Shown here piece by piece: positions 1 through 13,154 of a stretch of 64,000 nt of DNA. The notes under the pieces were generated by a model. That model did no database searches and had not been told where the DNA came from. It saw only the letters and a list, made by a program, of their open reading frames with translations. A program made the position numbers and the translations under genes. How positions within the stretch are numbered: the first letter of the stretch is position 1; the number at the start of each line of letters is the position of its first letter. Source of the stretch: Varanus komodoensis (taxonomy: Eukaryota > Chordata > Lepidosauria > Squamata > Varanidae); assembly GCF_004798865.1 (NCBI RefSeq), contig NW_025336480.1, positions 18,595,859 to 18,659,858 of the forward strand, read 5' to 3'.

Positions 1-2143
1 AAATTCAGAGGAGGTAGCTCCTGGCAGTATGGAAAACCCCCGGCCTTTTCCAACTGAAACACATGTCCTGAAGACTAGTATGCTGCCTATTTCTAGGATC
101 TTTCCTGCCAGAAGCTTTATTTCCGGATATTGAGCAGGGGTGAAGCAAAGGTCACATATTAAGCACATCATGCACTTTTGCCCCTAGGAAGGTACCTTGG
201 GGTGCTGCATGAAAGAAAGGTCAAATGCAAATTTAGAGATGGCATAGAGTCATTGCCATTTAAACTGTTGCATCCCTAACTCTGGGCAGCAGACTGAAGG
301 CAATCTGTTAATCTTCCGGATTAACAGAGGACAATAGCGGATGGAAGCACACTGAAGGATCGACCTCACCGTTGGCATGCCCCTGCATTGCTTTGCTCCA
401 GACAAACAGGCCACATTCAAGTTGGCTTTGGCATGAATCCGGGTATTCAGTTTAGGCTGGGAGGGACTCTGAAAGGAGGCAACTGAGTGAAACTGACCTC
501 TGCTGTGGGTGGAGCTGTGCATGTTCATTGAGTCCCCAAAAGGGCATTCCAGGAAGACAGGATAATGGTGGATCTTTGGTCCTTTGGATTTCAACCCCCT
601 CATTCCCTGGGGAGGCCCTGGGACCGAGCCCGACTTTTTGGGTGGTTGAGAGCATTTAACCTAACAACAAATCATGCATGCAAACCCTGGGTGGTTTGTA
701 ATTCTGCAACCCATTTCGGATTCAAGGAATGTGGCATATGGGAAGATGGTGGCTGGGAAGCAGATGCGTGAGCAGGTAGAAGCGCATGCACTCCCTCACT
801 CCTGGATTGGCCTGACAGTTCATCATGCAAACTCACGAGTTATCACTAGATTGGTCCTTCTGGGCCATAAAGGAAAAGCAGTCCCAAAGAATTGTGTTTT
901 TAAGGTATATTTGAAAGCTTTCCCTGAAGGATTGCCACCTGACTACTCCCTACCATTCTCCATTTCATATCAGTTTTCCAAGTCAGCATATATCCATGCA
1001 TTTTTGCTGAATTAGCTGTATGAAGCTGGGCTGACCTTTTGCTCTGAATTATATGGGTTAAATTATTGCATTTTGCCTCAGAGGTTCTCCATTAACTGTT
1101 CTATGCAGCTTTCCTGAACAGTGTGCAACCAGTCAAATATCCTAGCATCACGTTTTAATCACATATTGATAAATTAACCCAAGAGGCATGTTGAACAAAT
1201 ATGTCGAATGTAGCTTTTGTTCTTCAATCTGGAAGTAGAGGAGCTGAGTGTATAATCTAATCACACTTTTCAAGATAATATTAAGCAAATATTGATTCAT
1301 TCAACAAGAGTTTTAAGGCAATATATTTTCTTTTAGTTACTGCATTAACATTCACCAGTTCCCCGAGATTAAAAATGTGAATAAGCTTCAGCCATATATA
1401 AAGTTTAAGAGCTTTGAGAATTCTGCCTTGGAAGAAAACTGTGCAGCATTGCATAGTTACACCTTAGCATATTTAGTTGGTCATTACTACTCCTGCTAGT
1501 AGGAGTACTGCCGAAACAGCAGGCTAGGGAAAGAGTTATGTGACTGAGTTTCTTTTAATATCCTTTCAGGGTAGTTCCATGCTCTATATTTCTATTCAAT
1601 TGATTCCAGTGTAAACAAATTGGACTTTGATCCTGAGGGTCTCTGGTGATGCAAGGGTTGGAAGTCAGAGGATCAAGACCACCTCTATCTGGCCCCCTGG
1701 AATGCCATGTTTTGGGGCCTAATGACTGCTGCTGGAACACCATCAGGAGTAGATTTATGACTGTGGATAGGTCTACAGGCGTACAGGGTCCCTTGGTAGC
1801 AGAAGCCACCCCTTGGCTGCTGGCATCTCTTTGGTGGATGGGAATTTCCAAATCTTCCTACCCCTTTCAGAGAGACATCTAAGGTGTTCAGCTTTGCTTT
1901 GCCCTCTGTTCTATTTGCAGCAGTTGTACTTACTTAAGTACATAAATACATTGCAATACATTGCATTTATTTAAATTGGTCCATCCATCCTTGGAACTTC
2001 TGATATCTGAAACAGTATGCAAGTGCATGCTTGTTTACAGAAGGTCTTGCCAGAATAAATTTCATGGACTTTAAGCTGTGACATAAATACTTGTTGGTTT
2101 TGCTGCTAGATTTGTTTATCATTCTTCCTAATGCAACAACAGT
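1..2143. other. Unique non-coding DNA
   Basis: No gene or known repeat seen. 1010-1480 is AT-rich, repeat-free and varied in wording, the look of conserved non-coding DNA, though this cannot be tested here. The short frames have no family features. Confidence 0.45.
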
Positions 2144-2174
<31 letters not shown>

Positions 2175-2181
2175 ACTACTG
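2144..2181. repeat. Trinucleotide repeat (CTA/CTG)
   Basis: Pure CTG units flanked by CTA units on both sides. It makes a leucine run in one frame and an alanine run on the other strand; neither frame is a gene. Confidence 0.9.
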
Positions 2182-2186
2182 AAATC

Positions 2187-2256
2187 TTTCTGTTACATCT
2201 GTTACATGGCAAACAGATGTTACATCTGTTACATGGCAACATCTGTTACATGGCAA
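2187..2256. repeat. Minisatellite, unit ATCTGTTACATGGCAA
   Basis: Four or five imperfect copies of a 14-20 base unit (TCTGTTACATGGCAA and shorter TCTGTTACA forms), right beside the trinucleotide repeat. Confidence 0.85.
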
Positions 2257-2636
2257 AGTGTAAATAACCCATTTCTAGCATTACACATATGTGCTGTGAA
2301 GTTTAATCTTGGGCAATCGCAATGAGGCAGTTCTGCGAGGAGAACAGCAGCTCTGTCCAAAATATCATCGGTCTGGAAGAATAGTTTTCGGAAAGCAGTT
2401 GAACAACCACAGGGCAGCGCGAACTCCTCTTAAGATCCCATAAAACACTTCTTCCCACTGGTGGCTGATTGTGCGTGACATTAGAAGATGGATGGCACCA
2501 CACTTATATATATTTTCTTGTCTCATTCCATATTGCCTGAGCTTCAGCAAGGACGTTTAGACTTTATAGGGGACAGAGGGATGAAAATTAAAGGCACAGA
2601 TGTAAAATAGAAACAATATTGAATAAACAAGTGTGT

Positions 2637-2745
2637 TGGACAGCAGCTCCCATGATTCCCAGCCACCATGGAAGGCCATTCTAGTTAAAATGATGGAAGT
2701 TGAAGTTCAACACACTGAAGGGCATCAGTTTGGGGTGGGGATGCT
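2637..2745. mobile_element. Short palindromic DNA-transposon remnant, hAT-like
   Basis: GTTGGACAGCAGCTCCCATG, CCAGCCACCATGGAAGG, ATGGAAGTTGAAGTTCAAC, GGGCATCAGTTTGGGG. The two halves are imperfect inverted copies, a layout I know from a common reptile miniature element. Family assignment is tentative. Confidence 0.45.
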
Positions 2746-2798
2746 GAACAACATACGTTCATGACTTTTTTTTTATGAGACAGTGGATCTATTTCCCT

Positions 2799-2817
2799 AC
2801 TTTTTTTTTTTTTTTTT
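2799..2817. repeat. Poly-T run
   Basis: An uninterrupted T run of about 17 bases. No SINE or LINE body recognised next to it. Confidence 0.8.
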
Positions 2818-2934
2818 GCCAGAGTAGCAAGTCTCTGCATTCAGTAAAGACTTTCTCCTACCTGCTATTCTCCCCCAGTCTGGTACCATCCAAGTTTGCA
2901 TGCAAGCATCCTGATAGATATGAAAAGTAATGAC

Positions 2935-3120
2935 AACATTTGTGGTTTATACTCTTTATTTCCTTTTATTTTAAATATGATTTTTCTGCCTAAAAGAACC
3001 TTCAAGGTGATATACAACTTTGGAATGGTTTCATACAGAACTATATTTTAAATAGCTCAGTCAGGGCATGTTAATCCATCTTAGAGACTCGCCAAGATTG
3101 ATGCACAATAAAACAGTTTT
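2935..3120 (-). mobile_element. L2-like LINE 3' terminus (very old)
   Basis: Tail-like TTTATTTCCTTTTATTTT, then TTTTTCTGCCTAAAAG and TTCAAGGTGATATACAAC, which fit a worn L2 end block in reverse orientation. Weak support. Confidence 0.35.
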
Positions 3121-3674
3121 TACATATTTGCGATAGCCATGTGCCTGCAGGCTAGGCAAATCCAAGAAGGCCTGTGGAGTGGACATTTCAGCCTGTGAAA
3201 GGACATCTCCTTTCTAGTTCCACCTTGATTTTTTTCCTGATCAAAGCTCTCCTTTTCCTTCAGTTTTGTGAAAATGCTTTATCACTCATGTGATATAAGA
3301 TATAAAAAGCACACCAGGATTGTCAGACTATTATCTTTTAAAAATGCTTCCCCCATTATTTTAACAGAATGTTCATCATGCCAAAAGATTTTGGTCCGAC
3401 AGAAAATGATGGGCATTCATCCCATGTTTTTAAAAGTTTAACAACACTGAAGTGCAAACATGTGCTTTTTAGTTTCTTCCCCATGAGCGCAAAAGAGACT
3501 ATGACAGTCCCAGCTTGTCTTGTGAGTAGTTGGAAAGTGAATGGATGGGAACACCAAATTTGGGGATATGACAAATTAAAGCCACTTCATCTCCACCCAG
3601 CCCTAATTTTCCTGGGCCACCAACAATTTTGCAGTAAAGGCAGGGAAAACCATCATCCTGAAGCTAACCAAGCC

Positions 3675-3765
3675 TTTCCTGATGTCTTCAGGACAATTTG
3701 TATTTCAGTTCCCATCAGCCCTGGCTAGCATGGCCTATGGCCTGAAATACTGGGAGGATCCCACA
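3675..3765. mobile_element. Short palindromic DNA-transposon remnant, same family as 2637
   Basis: CAGTTCCCATCAGCCCTGGC, TAGCATGGCCTATGG and GGGAGGATCCCACATTGGG match the arm and loop of the element at 2637. Confidence 0.4.
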
Positions 3766-5614
3766 TTGGGAAAAGCAATTTGGGTTTTGGTCAGTGTCTG
3801 AATGCGAAATTGCTGAGAAGCTGCATTTATGCTATCTTGAGTTCCATCACGGAAGAAGGATGAGATATCTGTCTAATAAGAAACAGACATCAAATAAATG
3901 TGTATGTCCACATTACTGGGGCAGTTCTTAACCCCAGTGAAAAGCTGGTTCACAAGTCAGGGTGTAAGCATGTTTGGTGGCTGTGTGAAAACAGCATGGA
4001 ATTTTTCCATCCTGCTGTAATTGTACCACAAAACAACTGCCTTTCATGGCCAGTCCTTGGATGACGTTTCATTGCTAATATTATGCAGAGGGTCAAACTT
4101 AATGAAGATAGCATTCTTTTTGGAAGCTTAAGAAGAGACAGACTGATTCTCATTTACTGTAATGACACTTTACCCTGCTTTGGAAAAGGGCCTAGTTGCA
4201 TTTACAGTAAGCAAGTTTTATACTGCTGCGTTTACTTAAAGGGAAGTTACACTTTAGGATTGGTCTTTCTGGGACCTCTCTGTCCTGTGGCCCCCAGTGC
4301 TGAGATCTTATGAGAAGTCCTCCTTAGACGTGATGATATGGTGATCGATTAATCTCACAGAACCTTTCAGCGTGAGGTGGTGTGATTGCATGACTTTTCC
4401 AATCGATTACCAGATCACAGCTTGGCATGTCATTTAGTGCTTGGCTGCTAACACACTTTTGGGATGTGGTGCAATCAAGTGGCCCTAGCAGTCTCTAGAC
4501 AGACATGGGCCACTGCAGATTACAATGAAAATGAAATTAATTTGCTCCATAATTCTTTCTTGCAAATTTGAATGTAGCATGTCAACTGAATTTTTGAGAT
4601 TGACATTTGACAGTAAATGGTATTTTGACAACTGGCAACATTAAACACTTGACATTCCATATTTATAGGCAGTAGAGTTTGCTATACTACGTATTTCACC
4701 CTTTGCCATTTTGTTATGCAGCTTTGCTGTCTTACAGATTGCACTAAATTACCAGTGATATTTCATAGCAGCTGTTCTTTGTCTATATGTGATGCTAATA
4801 TTTAAAATCAATACTGGTTGGATGTGCCAAAAGATTCCAGTTAATTCTTTGCATATCTGGAAAAAATACTGCTTTAAATCAGTGCTCGATTGGGATGTTT
4901 TTACTAAGAAATATAGCTTCCTGATATGGCTTTAGACCAAGTATTGGAGGTCATTGGCGCGATGGCCTGCCCCGCGAGAGAAAGGCAGGCAAACAAGCCT
5001 GCTCTGCTTCTCCTTCTTGGGCCTCACTGCTGCCTTTGAGTGGTTATCTGTATTCCTTGGCCGCAGTGCCGACTGCAGTGGTTTGAGAGCCCTTGGACAA
5101 GGCAGCATGGTGGACTCCTCTCAATCAGCTGACCTCCTCACTGTCATTGCTGCCAGCTGCTATTGCTCTTCACCTGCTTTTTCTTCGCCACCACATGCTT
5201 GATTGACAGGCAGAGAGAAAGCGAGTGGGCAAGTCAGCAGTGGGACTTTTTGGTCCTTCTTCTCTGCATCACTGCCAGCTGGGCCAGAGTGGGTAGCAGG
5301 TGAACAGGTGGGTTGATGTGTGAAGAGGAGGAGCAGCTCTGGGGGATTCTAGCTTGTGGCTCCCAGCTGAGCTGAGACTCGCAGCCGTTGCCTGGCCACA
5401 TGGATACCTGACACTGGCCCTGCATGGCTGCTGCCATCCCACAGCTGTCTGGGAGAGAGTATGGTGCTAGAGAGGTGTGGCACTTAGGTTTGGGTGAACA
5501 GTGAGGCTTCCAGCAATGATTTCCCAAAACAAATTTATATATTTTATCTTTTATTAAACATATTTCTTCAGTTTGGTACCCAAGCTTTTAGCCAACCTGA
5601 AGAAGAATAGCAAC
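3766..5614. other. Unique non-coding DNA, AT-rich part 4540-4940
   Basis: No gene seen. An imperfect palindrome centred near 4360 pairs TGGTGATCGATT with AATCGATTACCA. 4540-4940 is AT-rich and repeat-free. The few longer frames are chance. Confidence 0.4.
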
Positions 5615-5668
5615 CTCCTTCCTTCCTTCCTTCCTTCCTTCCTTCCTTCCTTCCTTCCTTCCTTCTTT
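5615..5668. repeat. Microsatellite (CTTC)n
   Basis: About 13 uninterrupted CTTC units ending in TTTGCTTGCC. Confidence 0.95.
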
Positions 5669-7784
5669 GCTTGCCAGATTCTTATATTGAATCTTTGACA
5701 TTCTGGCAAGTTCATTCCTGTCCCTTAAAGCCCAAAAAACTAGTTTATAATTCCTCAACTCAAAGGCAAAATTGCTAAAAATTGCATTCTTTTACAGAGA
5801 GTGTGCTAGTCATGCTAAAGAAGTGAAACCTGTCTGAATACTAGTTAGCGAGTAGAGAGGAGAGAAATAGGCATCAGTGGAAGTCTGTTTTCATTTATGG
5901 CTCTGCTGTGTACTTTTTAGGAATTTTTGTTTTCCTGCTTTTGGAAACAGGACCTTCTGAAGAGCTTCTGGATTTGTGTATGACTCTGCTGTGTGGTGAA
6001 CCACTGAACTTCAGGTAGAAGCATCCAATTTCTGCTACCTTAATTACTGCTTTTTCTATTCTCAATGAACAAGTAATTATACTTTGGCAGAGTGAGGAAA
6101 GAGATGTAATATGTCAGGTTGTACATTGCTGTAAGCATCAAAAATTAGTTAGTGATTTCCACTCATCCTTCCCCACTGAAAAAGAGCAGAACTGTGTTCT
6201 AGTATTACCAGGGGGGAAAGTGCGAGGAAGAGAAAAGAGAAAAAAAGCCAAACTGAGAGCAAATAAAAAATTACCCCCATCACAGACAGACACTGGGACA
6301 TTTGAGAGAAGGTTATTCAAGAGACAGTTGGAAAATTATTCTTAAGAAGCCACAACTGGAATCAGACAAGAAAGCAGAATGCAGTGCAAACAATACAGTT
6401 TTAGTTGAGATTGCCAAGGAATGCTGCCCAATGATGTTTACTTGTGAGTATGCAAAGTAGTAGGAAGCTGATCATGAAAAAAAAGCACAGCACTAACTTC
6501 ATTTTAATCCCACTTCTAACTAATTTGGAAAGGCAAGTCCTCAGAAAAAAGTACTGGGCTTTTGTGTGAATGCACTCATGGCTGTCTGAGTTTCCTAAAT
6601 GTTGTTTTGGATCTCATGCCACTTAGGGTTGCTTTGCCGTATTCAGCAAGAGAAGGTGGAAATGCCCTTTACATCACGGCTTTTCCACTGCACTATTTTA
6701 GCCTTCTGGCTATTGTGCATGGCACTCTTCACTCCCGGCACAGTGTTGATGGGATGACACACGTTCACCCACACAGAAAGCTTCTGCTCATCAGAGTCAA
6801 AAGCCCACTGGAGCGTGACACCCAAAGTGGCTCCCACAAGTAGGAATTTCAGGATCCAGCTCTGAGGAGCACAGCACGGCAGAACAGAATTTGGTTTGGC
6901 TCAGCAGATAACATCATGGACTCAGAGTACACGAAAGAGGAAGGCCTGATTCTTCTTCCCGATTATTGCTAAGCTTGTGACTCTGGCAAATTGTACTCAT
7001 TTGTAGCAATCCAGAGCAACGCATAAGACTCTTTACTGGATAAAAGCTGTGTCCTGGGATTACACTGTTTTGCAGCACTAAGTGTCAGACGCGGCAGCAG
7101 CAGCGTTCTTTCGGGTTGCTCAGATTTAAAGCAGCAAAGTAGAACACACACCAGAGTAGAAGAGTAGAAAGGAATGCCTCTGCAGATAATGATAATGTGC
7201 TTGGCATGCCAAAGTTGCTTTGTATTTTAGGATTAAGAGTCGACAACAACTACCTTGTACAGTCTTCTCCCCCTCCCCCTTCCCCTCTGAGCTTAGCAAA
7301 GCTAAACTCACTGTGTCTCTTTGCCTCTGAGGTTATTTAACATTTTTAAAGAAAGCGCTGATGAAGCAGAACACTTTTTACTGCTGTCATAATATCGCTC
7401 AAGCTTCCTTCCTTGATTGCTTTTTTTAACGCACCGTCCTTAATAGGTTAAGACCCCAAGGACTGACTCATGCCTGCTGCATTTCTTGAACGATGCCCCG
7501 TCTGCCTGACTGCATAGCAAGCTCAAACGGTTTCATTAAAAGGTGATGTTTCTCACAGCTGTGTGTGAGGTTGTGAGTTGGGAGGTTAGTGGCAAGGTTT
7601 CTCCTTCCCTCCTTCTGTGATGACTGCTGTGCTGTTGCCCCATTTGTTCCAAAGGAGTACGCCAATGGCATCTCGGTTGCACTGCTTCAGTCATGATGCT
7701 CCATACTGGGAAGAATATTTTCTGTTAAGAGAATATTAAGAATAATGATATTAAGAGAATATTAAGGACATGCGCCACATGTGA
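5669..7784. other. Unique non-coding DNA
   Basis: No gene or transposon recognised. A small local repeat, TTAAGAGAATATTAAG and variants, occurs about three times at 7725-7766 just before an L2 tail. Confidence 0.4.
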
Positions 7785-7967
7785 GCTGAAATTGGCCAGG
7801 GCAGCTTATTTTATTGGCCAGGGCGGCTTATTTTATATTGGTATTTTTGTATTTTTAACTTAATGTTTATATTTTTTAATTTAATGTTATAATAATTTTT
7901 TAACTTATTGTTGTAAGCTGCCCCGAGGCTTCGGTGAATGGGGCGGCATAAAAATGTTTAAAAAAAA
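7785..7967 (+). mobile_element. L2 LINE 3' UTR with internal duplication
   Basis: Contains GGCCAGGGCGGCTTATTTTA, present twice in tandem (near 7795 and 7819), then an AT-rich UTR, the end block GCTGCCCCGAGGCTTCGGTG, GGGGCGGCATAAAAATG and an A run. Non-coding part of the element only. Confidence 0.65.
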
Positions 7968-7970
7968 AAA

Positions 7971-10464
7971 TCCAGGAGTCTTTGTGGAGGCAGAGCTCTG
8001 GGCAAGTCAGTTGTTTGGAGGTGTCAGAAAGTGGCCATCTTAAGAAGTAAGTACTAAGAGTTGCTAGGTCAAATATTCTTTTCCACTTTGGCTTCCTCGT
8101 GTTTGTGGAAAACAGGATTGGAAGTATATGCATGCAGGCTCAACACAGGCAGCAGGAAACGCAGGTAGAGGCTATGGCTGGGACCATGGGTGCTCACACC
8201 CAAATTGAGGCATGGAAGGTTTGTTCTTCAGCACAGGGGACCTGAGTAGGTGGCTTGGCCTGGAACAGCTGGAGCCAGAAGGTCCTGCTCTGGTGAGCAA
8301 GCAAGGGCAGAAGGGCAAGTTCCCTCATATTTGCTAAGTGGAGGGTCACTCCATAAAATATAACCAGCGTCCAGTTCAGTGTCCACTATGAGGCATCACA
8401 GCATCTTTTGCTGGGGGGTGTTACAGCATCCTCATGCAAATAATACTCAGTATATGCAGTAATGAATGCAGAAGTGGATATGTGGGTTATAGACTTTGGG
8501 CTGTGAATTCATAATGGGCGGAAGGGAGTTTTGTTTCAAAAATGGTTTGGAACAGGGAGTTTAAAAACAGGGCCTCATCAGGGTTTCCTTGAACTTTGAC
8601 TAACGTGGAGAAAAGATCATGGCAAAGAATGTAGGGGAAGGAGGCAAGGAAGAAAAATTAGTTATAAGCAGTGGTGTGTCATTGTGTTTGGCTCAAGGTC
8701 TGAAAAGCCTCGGTGTAACGCCCTGGACCATGGGTAGGCAATGTGGAGCCCATGGACATGGATGTCCCTTTGGACGCCTTGATTACTGCCACCCCTCTCA
8801 ATTGTAACCTTGGAAGCTGGAACTGCTGTACAATTTGTTTCTGTTGGTGCTGAAAACTGTGAGTTCAGAGGAGTTCTTTCATTCTGAGGGGCTCAGACCC
8901 TACCTCTTTCTTGTTCTCAGTGGTTTGGGCAGGTCCTTTGCCGTGCCTCCTATGCCAAATATTTTTTGGTGGTTCCTAGCACAGTCTTTTAAAATGTGCC
9001 CATGGCCCAGAAAGGTTGCCATATGCTCTCAGCTTGTCCACTGAACTAGTAAACTACTGGATTTAAAACCAGAGACTCATAAACAGTGGTATAACCCACT
9101 GTGTAGAATCAGTCCCTAGGATTTGAGAGGCCTGCAGAAGATCAGTTGCCCCAAGACTGTGGTGGAGTTCCAGGAGGAGAAGGGCTGCATGTGTCTCAAG
9201 GGGGACAAACAAGGTCACAGAGCAACTGGCTGTGACAAAAAAGTGAAGCTGCCCAGAAAGGGAGCTCCAGAAAGGGCAAAGATTTACCTGACAGTACAAG
9301 ACAGCAAGTTTATCTGGTGAAAGAAAGCAGTGATGTGGATCAAGAGAGGAGAATGGGGATTTCATATACATGCTGAACATGCCCTTTTTTCATTTTTAAA
9401 AACAGAGGTAGCTGTGCTGGTCCATGAGTAAGATTTAAAATTATGGGAGGAAAATCTGCAGTTAAGCAATAGTAAGACCAATAAAATTCTACCTAAGACT
9501 GTGCAAGCATTTGCATTTTCTAGAACTTCAACAGACTCATTGGTATAAGAAGCAGGGAAGAACAGAAAATTTCAAAAATTAGACCAAATCTTGTGGCCAT
9601 GAAGTCTGTGTGAAGCCTTTAGTTTTAACCTTGCCTTCTGTGGGTGGGTGAGTGTCTACCTTTTGGTATTAAATTTGAATTTGTCAACTAATTCTGTTCT
9701 GGAACTTACAGTCATCACTGGGAACATTATCCTGATGTGGAAAATGTCTAAGGAAAATAGCTCCTACATTTCAACTCAGGAACAGAAATGAGGGAGAATC
9801 TACATCAAGAAGTACTTAGGCATTATCCTTACAGGTGCCCATTGCATCTGCAATGTTTAAAGAGCCTGATATGATTTTTAAAAAATTCTGGCTTGGTCTT
9901 CTTGTCATTTGAGGGTATGGTAAATAAGAAACTGAGACGCTGAAGTAGGATGAATTGTAGTTCAGAATATTTGAGAATATCCAGTATGGGGGAGACTCTG
10001 AGGACTGAGAGAGACAAAATTAGAGTAGTCAGAGGTATGTCTCAGATTCAGGCCAGGTAATGAAATGGTGAACATTAACTCCTAAATAGCTGGGAGGATC
10101 AGATGAACACTAGAGACAGCCAGTGGAGTTGGCTGTATATATCTGTGTCCCAAAGAGACTAACTTTCAGATCCTTGCCAAACTGTGGTGCCTTCTCCTCA
10201 TCTTACCCCTGGTCAGTCAGTGTATTATATTTACAAATCACTTCTTGGCCATAAATCAGCCTGCATTCTGGATGTAGTCCCTGAGTCCTGGCATCAGGGG
10301 AAATTGATTAAGTTTTTTGTCAATTTGCTTTCAAGTACGGCTAACAGCTGTCCCATTGGGGGTGATTGAAGCCTGATGAAATGTTCACGCTGACGAAATG
10401 AGGTCATCTCCATCGCTGAGAGGAATGTATATGGGCTTTTGGATTCTTTTCCCCCTGATAAGAG
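7971..10464. other. Non-coding DNA, one possible repeat
   Basis: Apart from the uncertain repeat at 9395-9560 nothing is recognised. Reading frames are all under about 105 codons and show no motifs. Confidence 0.4.
9395..9560. repeat. Dispersed repeat of unknown class
   Basis: AGAGGTAGCTGTGCTGGTCC and ATAGTAAGACCAATAAAATT recall a reptile dispersed repeat that begins with a GTAGC(C/T)GTG(T/C)TGGTC phrase. Class not determined. Confidence 0.3.
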
Positions 10465-10545
10465 TACACAATATTTATTTATTTATTTATTTCTAGCATT
10501 TTTATGCCGCCCCCATCGCAGGAAGCCTTGGGGCAGCTTACAAAG
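10465..10545 (-). mobile_element. L2 LINE 3' terminus
   Basis: ATTT repeat tail (10469-10492) followed by TTTTATGCCGCCCCCATCGC and CCTTGGGGCAGCTTAC, the L2 end block in reverse orientation. Only the last 80 or so bases are recognisable. Confidence 0.6.
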
Positions 10546-11081
10546 AGATAGTCGCGGACTGGGTTGGATCAGCTGCTCACATTCTCTGAGAAGTCCCCTG
10601 TTACCACTTCTGTGCTTCTTTCCATGCCTGTTCACATGTGTAACATCGCTGTTTCCCACAAGGCAATCCTCTAGGCTTACTCCTGGTCTCTGAACAGTCT
10701 TCATGAGCAGTCTGTTACTCCTCAGTTCCAGCAATTAGCCTCTTTAACTGTGCTGCAGTGTTCCCAGACTAGCCCTTTCTAATCTGACCTGAGCTGCTTT
10801 TGTACCTCATTCAGACCCACAGGGGAAGGAGGAAAAGATGCTTCCCCTATCTCAGAGTTTTTGGCTGAGGAACACTTGAGAATCCTTTGAAGTCTTTCCA
10901 GTACTTCAGCGATGGGAGTCAGATGAGTGCATCTCTGCTCAGCCAGTACCATTGCTGTTCTTGTTACTGATGCTTGGCTCAGAAACTTCTTAGACAATCA
11001 AGTTCCTCCTTTATCCTGACAGCCAATCAGGAGGGAGCTCATTTGATCACTCAACCGGCCATGTGTTTTGCTTGTATGGAA

Positions 11082-11452
11082 CATTTATTTATTTAAAGTT
11101 TTTATATGCCATCCCATTACTAAAAGTTTCTGAATGGCTTACAAAAAACAAAAAAAGTAAAGAACAAAGCAAACCACAACAACAACAACACACTGCATCT
11201 GAGAAATAATGATTAAAAACAAGGATAAAACCAATGAACTCTTAAAATATCAGGAAAATAAAAAGGTATTTGCCTGATGCCGAAAAGAATAAAGTGATGT
11301 GCCAGGTGAACCTCCTTGGGTTGTGTGTTCCATTCAGGGCACCACCACTGAAAAGGCCTTTCTCTGAGTAGCTACCCTCCTAATTTCCTTCAAAGAGGGC
11401 TCCCAGAGAAGGACCTCTGCCCTTAATCTCAAGGGGCAGGCCGGCATTTGTA
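11082..11452 (-). mobile_element. L2 LINE 3' fragment
   Basis: ATTTATTT tail, then TTTTATATGCCATCCC, a long A-rich UTR with a short CAA run (11178-11192), TTTGCCTGATGCCGAAAAG, TCCATTCAGGGCACCACC, AAGGCCTTTCTCTGAG and GGGCTCCCAGAGAAGGACC. Same layout as the L2 at 40424. Confidence 0.7.
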
Positions 11453-13154
11453 GCTAACCAGTAGTACATCAGCAATCCATTGATAATAAGCATTTCTGGC
11501 GTTCTAAGGAATATTGAACTGCTGGAAATTTGTGGGATAAGGCACAGACAGGGGAGGAGTGTAAGATGTGGTAGTGAATTGACAGGTAACACATGAACTT
11601 TCACCTCAACATTCAATAGCTCATGATAACATTTGTCCAAATGAGATTTCTAGAAAGCAAAATAAATCAATTTCTACCTCTGGCTCCAATTCTTTGTTTC
11701 CTTTCATTGACTTGTTCGATAGGTATTCATTGGGTCTGTGGATATAGCATAATAGTTGTTTATCACCATTCTTTTATGCCTGCTGCGACTGCTTCAGAGA
11801 AGCAGATTTCACATATTAACTCCACTTGATTTCAATCCAGCTCTTTTGAGGCTTAACCTTTCCAAAGATTTTAGTTCATGCCCCCTAGATCTTGATGTGA
11901 CACAAATTTAAATCACTTTGTCATATTTTGCCTCTTCATTTCCACAGTATCTGCACATTGCTCAGTCAAGTGACCCCTCAGCATCTTAAAATAAATAAAT
12001 AACAACCAAGGCATTTTAATGCCTGCTTGCTACCAAGATCTCCTGATTCCTCTTCCTGCAATCTTTCTGTCTTCCAGATGCTTTTGGAAGGCCCTCCTCA
12101 GTGGTGACCAAGAGCTTTTCACATGCAAAAACCACTTTAATCCTGCATTGCATATGATTCTACCTACAGGAAAGTCAGATAAAGAGCAAAATAATGAATC
12201 CTTGCAGCCTTCTGGACTCTGTGGTATTTTTACAGGGCTGAAAGCAGAGAATGGTTCCCCATGATTTCCCTGTGCATTTCAGATTTCTTTTCTCCAGGCA
12301 CATTGCTCCTGGCCTTGGGAAAGGAACATGTCTGGATCAGAATACGTTGCCTGTTTTTAAACATATGCCTATGCATACAACAATGAAAAAACAGCTTTCA
12401 CATTCACCAAGTACAATGTATATATGTGGTTCTGAGGTGGAAAGCAACAGGCAAGGAAAGGGTATATTAGAATTAATTCTGGTTTGCTTTTGACCGGGAT
12501 GGCTCCAGTTTGCACCTCCTGGAGCCAAGTGTGGATCTGAAGTATCAGCAGCTGCGATGTGATTCACGGCATGAAAAAGAGCGCACTTGAACTATGTGTA
12601 CAGTTGAAAAGTGCTTGTAGAAAGGGATACTTCTGAAAAATGTCCACAGATTGCACCTTGATGAAGGAGCAAAAAATGTGTACAGTTAAACTGGGTAAAA
12701 TTTGGGAAAATTCTCATACAAATATGCCCCCTAAAGCTCAGCACCCTTTTTGGATATGAGTCAAGACAAATTTAGACTTGGGATTTGGAGACCCTCAACA
12801 AGCTGGGGCTTTGAGTACTTGCATGTCCCCAGACAGGCCTCCAAGGGCTTATCCAAGCAACTCTGTGAGTGCCGTGTGCTCTGTGACCACCTGCCATGGA
12901 AGAAGCCAGTGCAGAAAGAGGGAGGGAGGGAATCTGTGATGTGGCGTGCCCCTCAGCAAGGTCCTCACTTATTCATTTAGTCACTTTTCCATTAAAAACG
13001 TGCTCTGCACAAAGCAAAATGGATAAGCAGACAACAATTCTAAAAGCTAAGAAAGGTTCAAAATTAAAACAGCAAGGAAATGCCTTCATAAAGTCTTTTT
13101 AGTTGACAATGAAAGGCAGATTAATAACGATTGACGAACCGTGCATGTGGTGCC
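11453..13154. other. Unique non-coding DNA
   Basis: No gene, RNA gene or known repeat seen. All frames are short and without motifs. Confidence 0.4.

Noticed and set aside
2131-2325. Frame with a leucine run
   Set aside because: Made entirely by the CTG/CTA repeat and the minisatellite after it.
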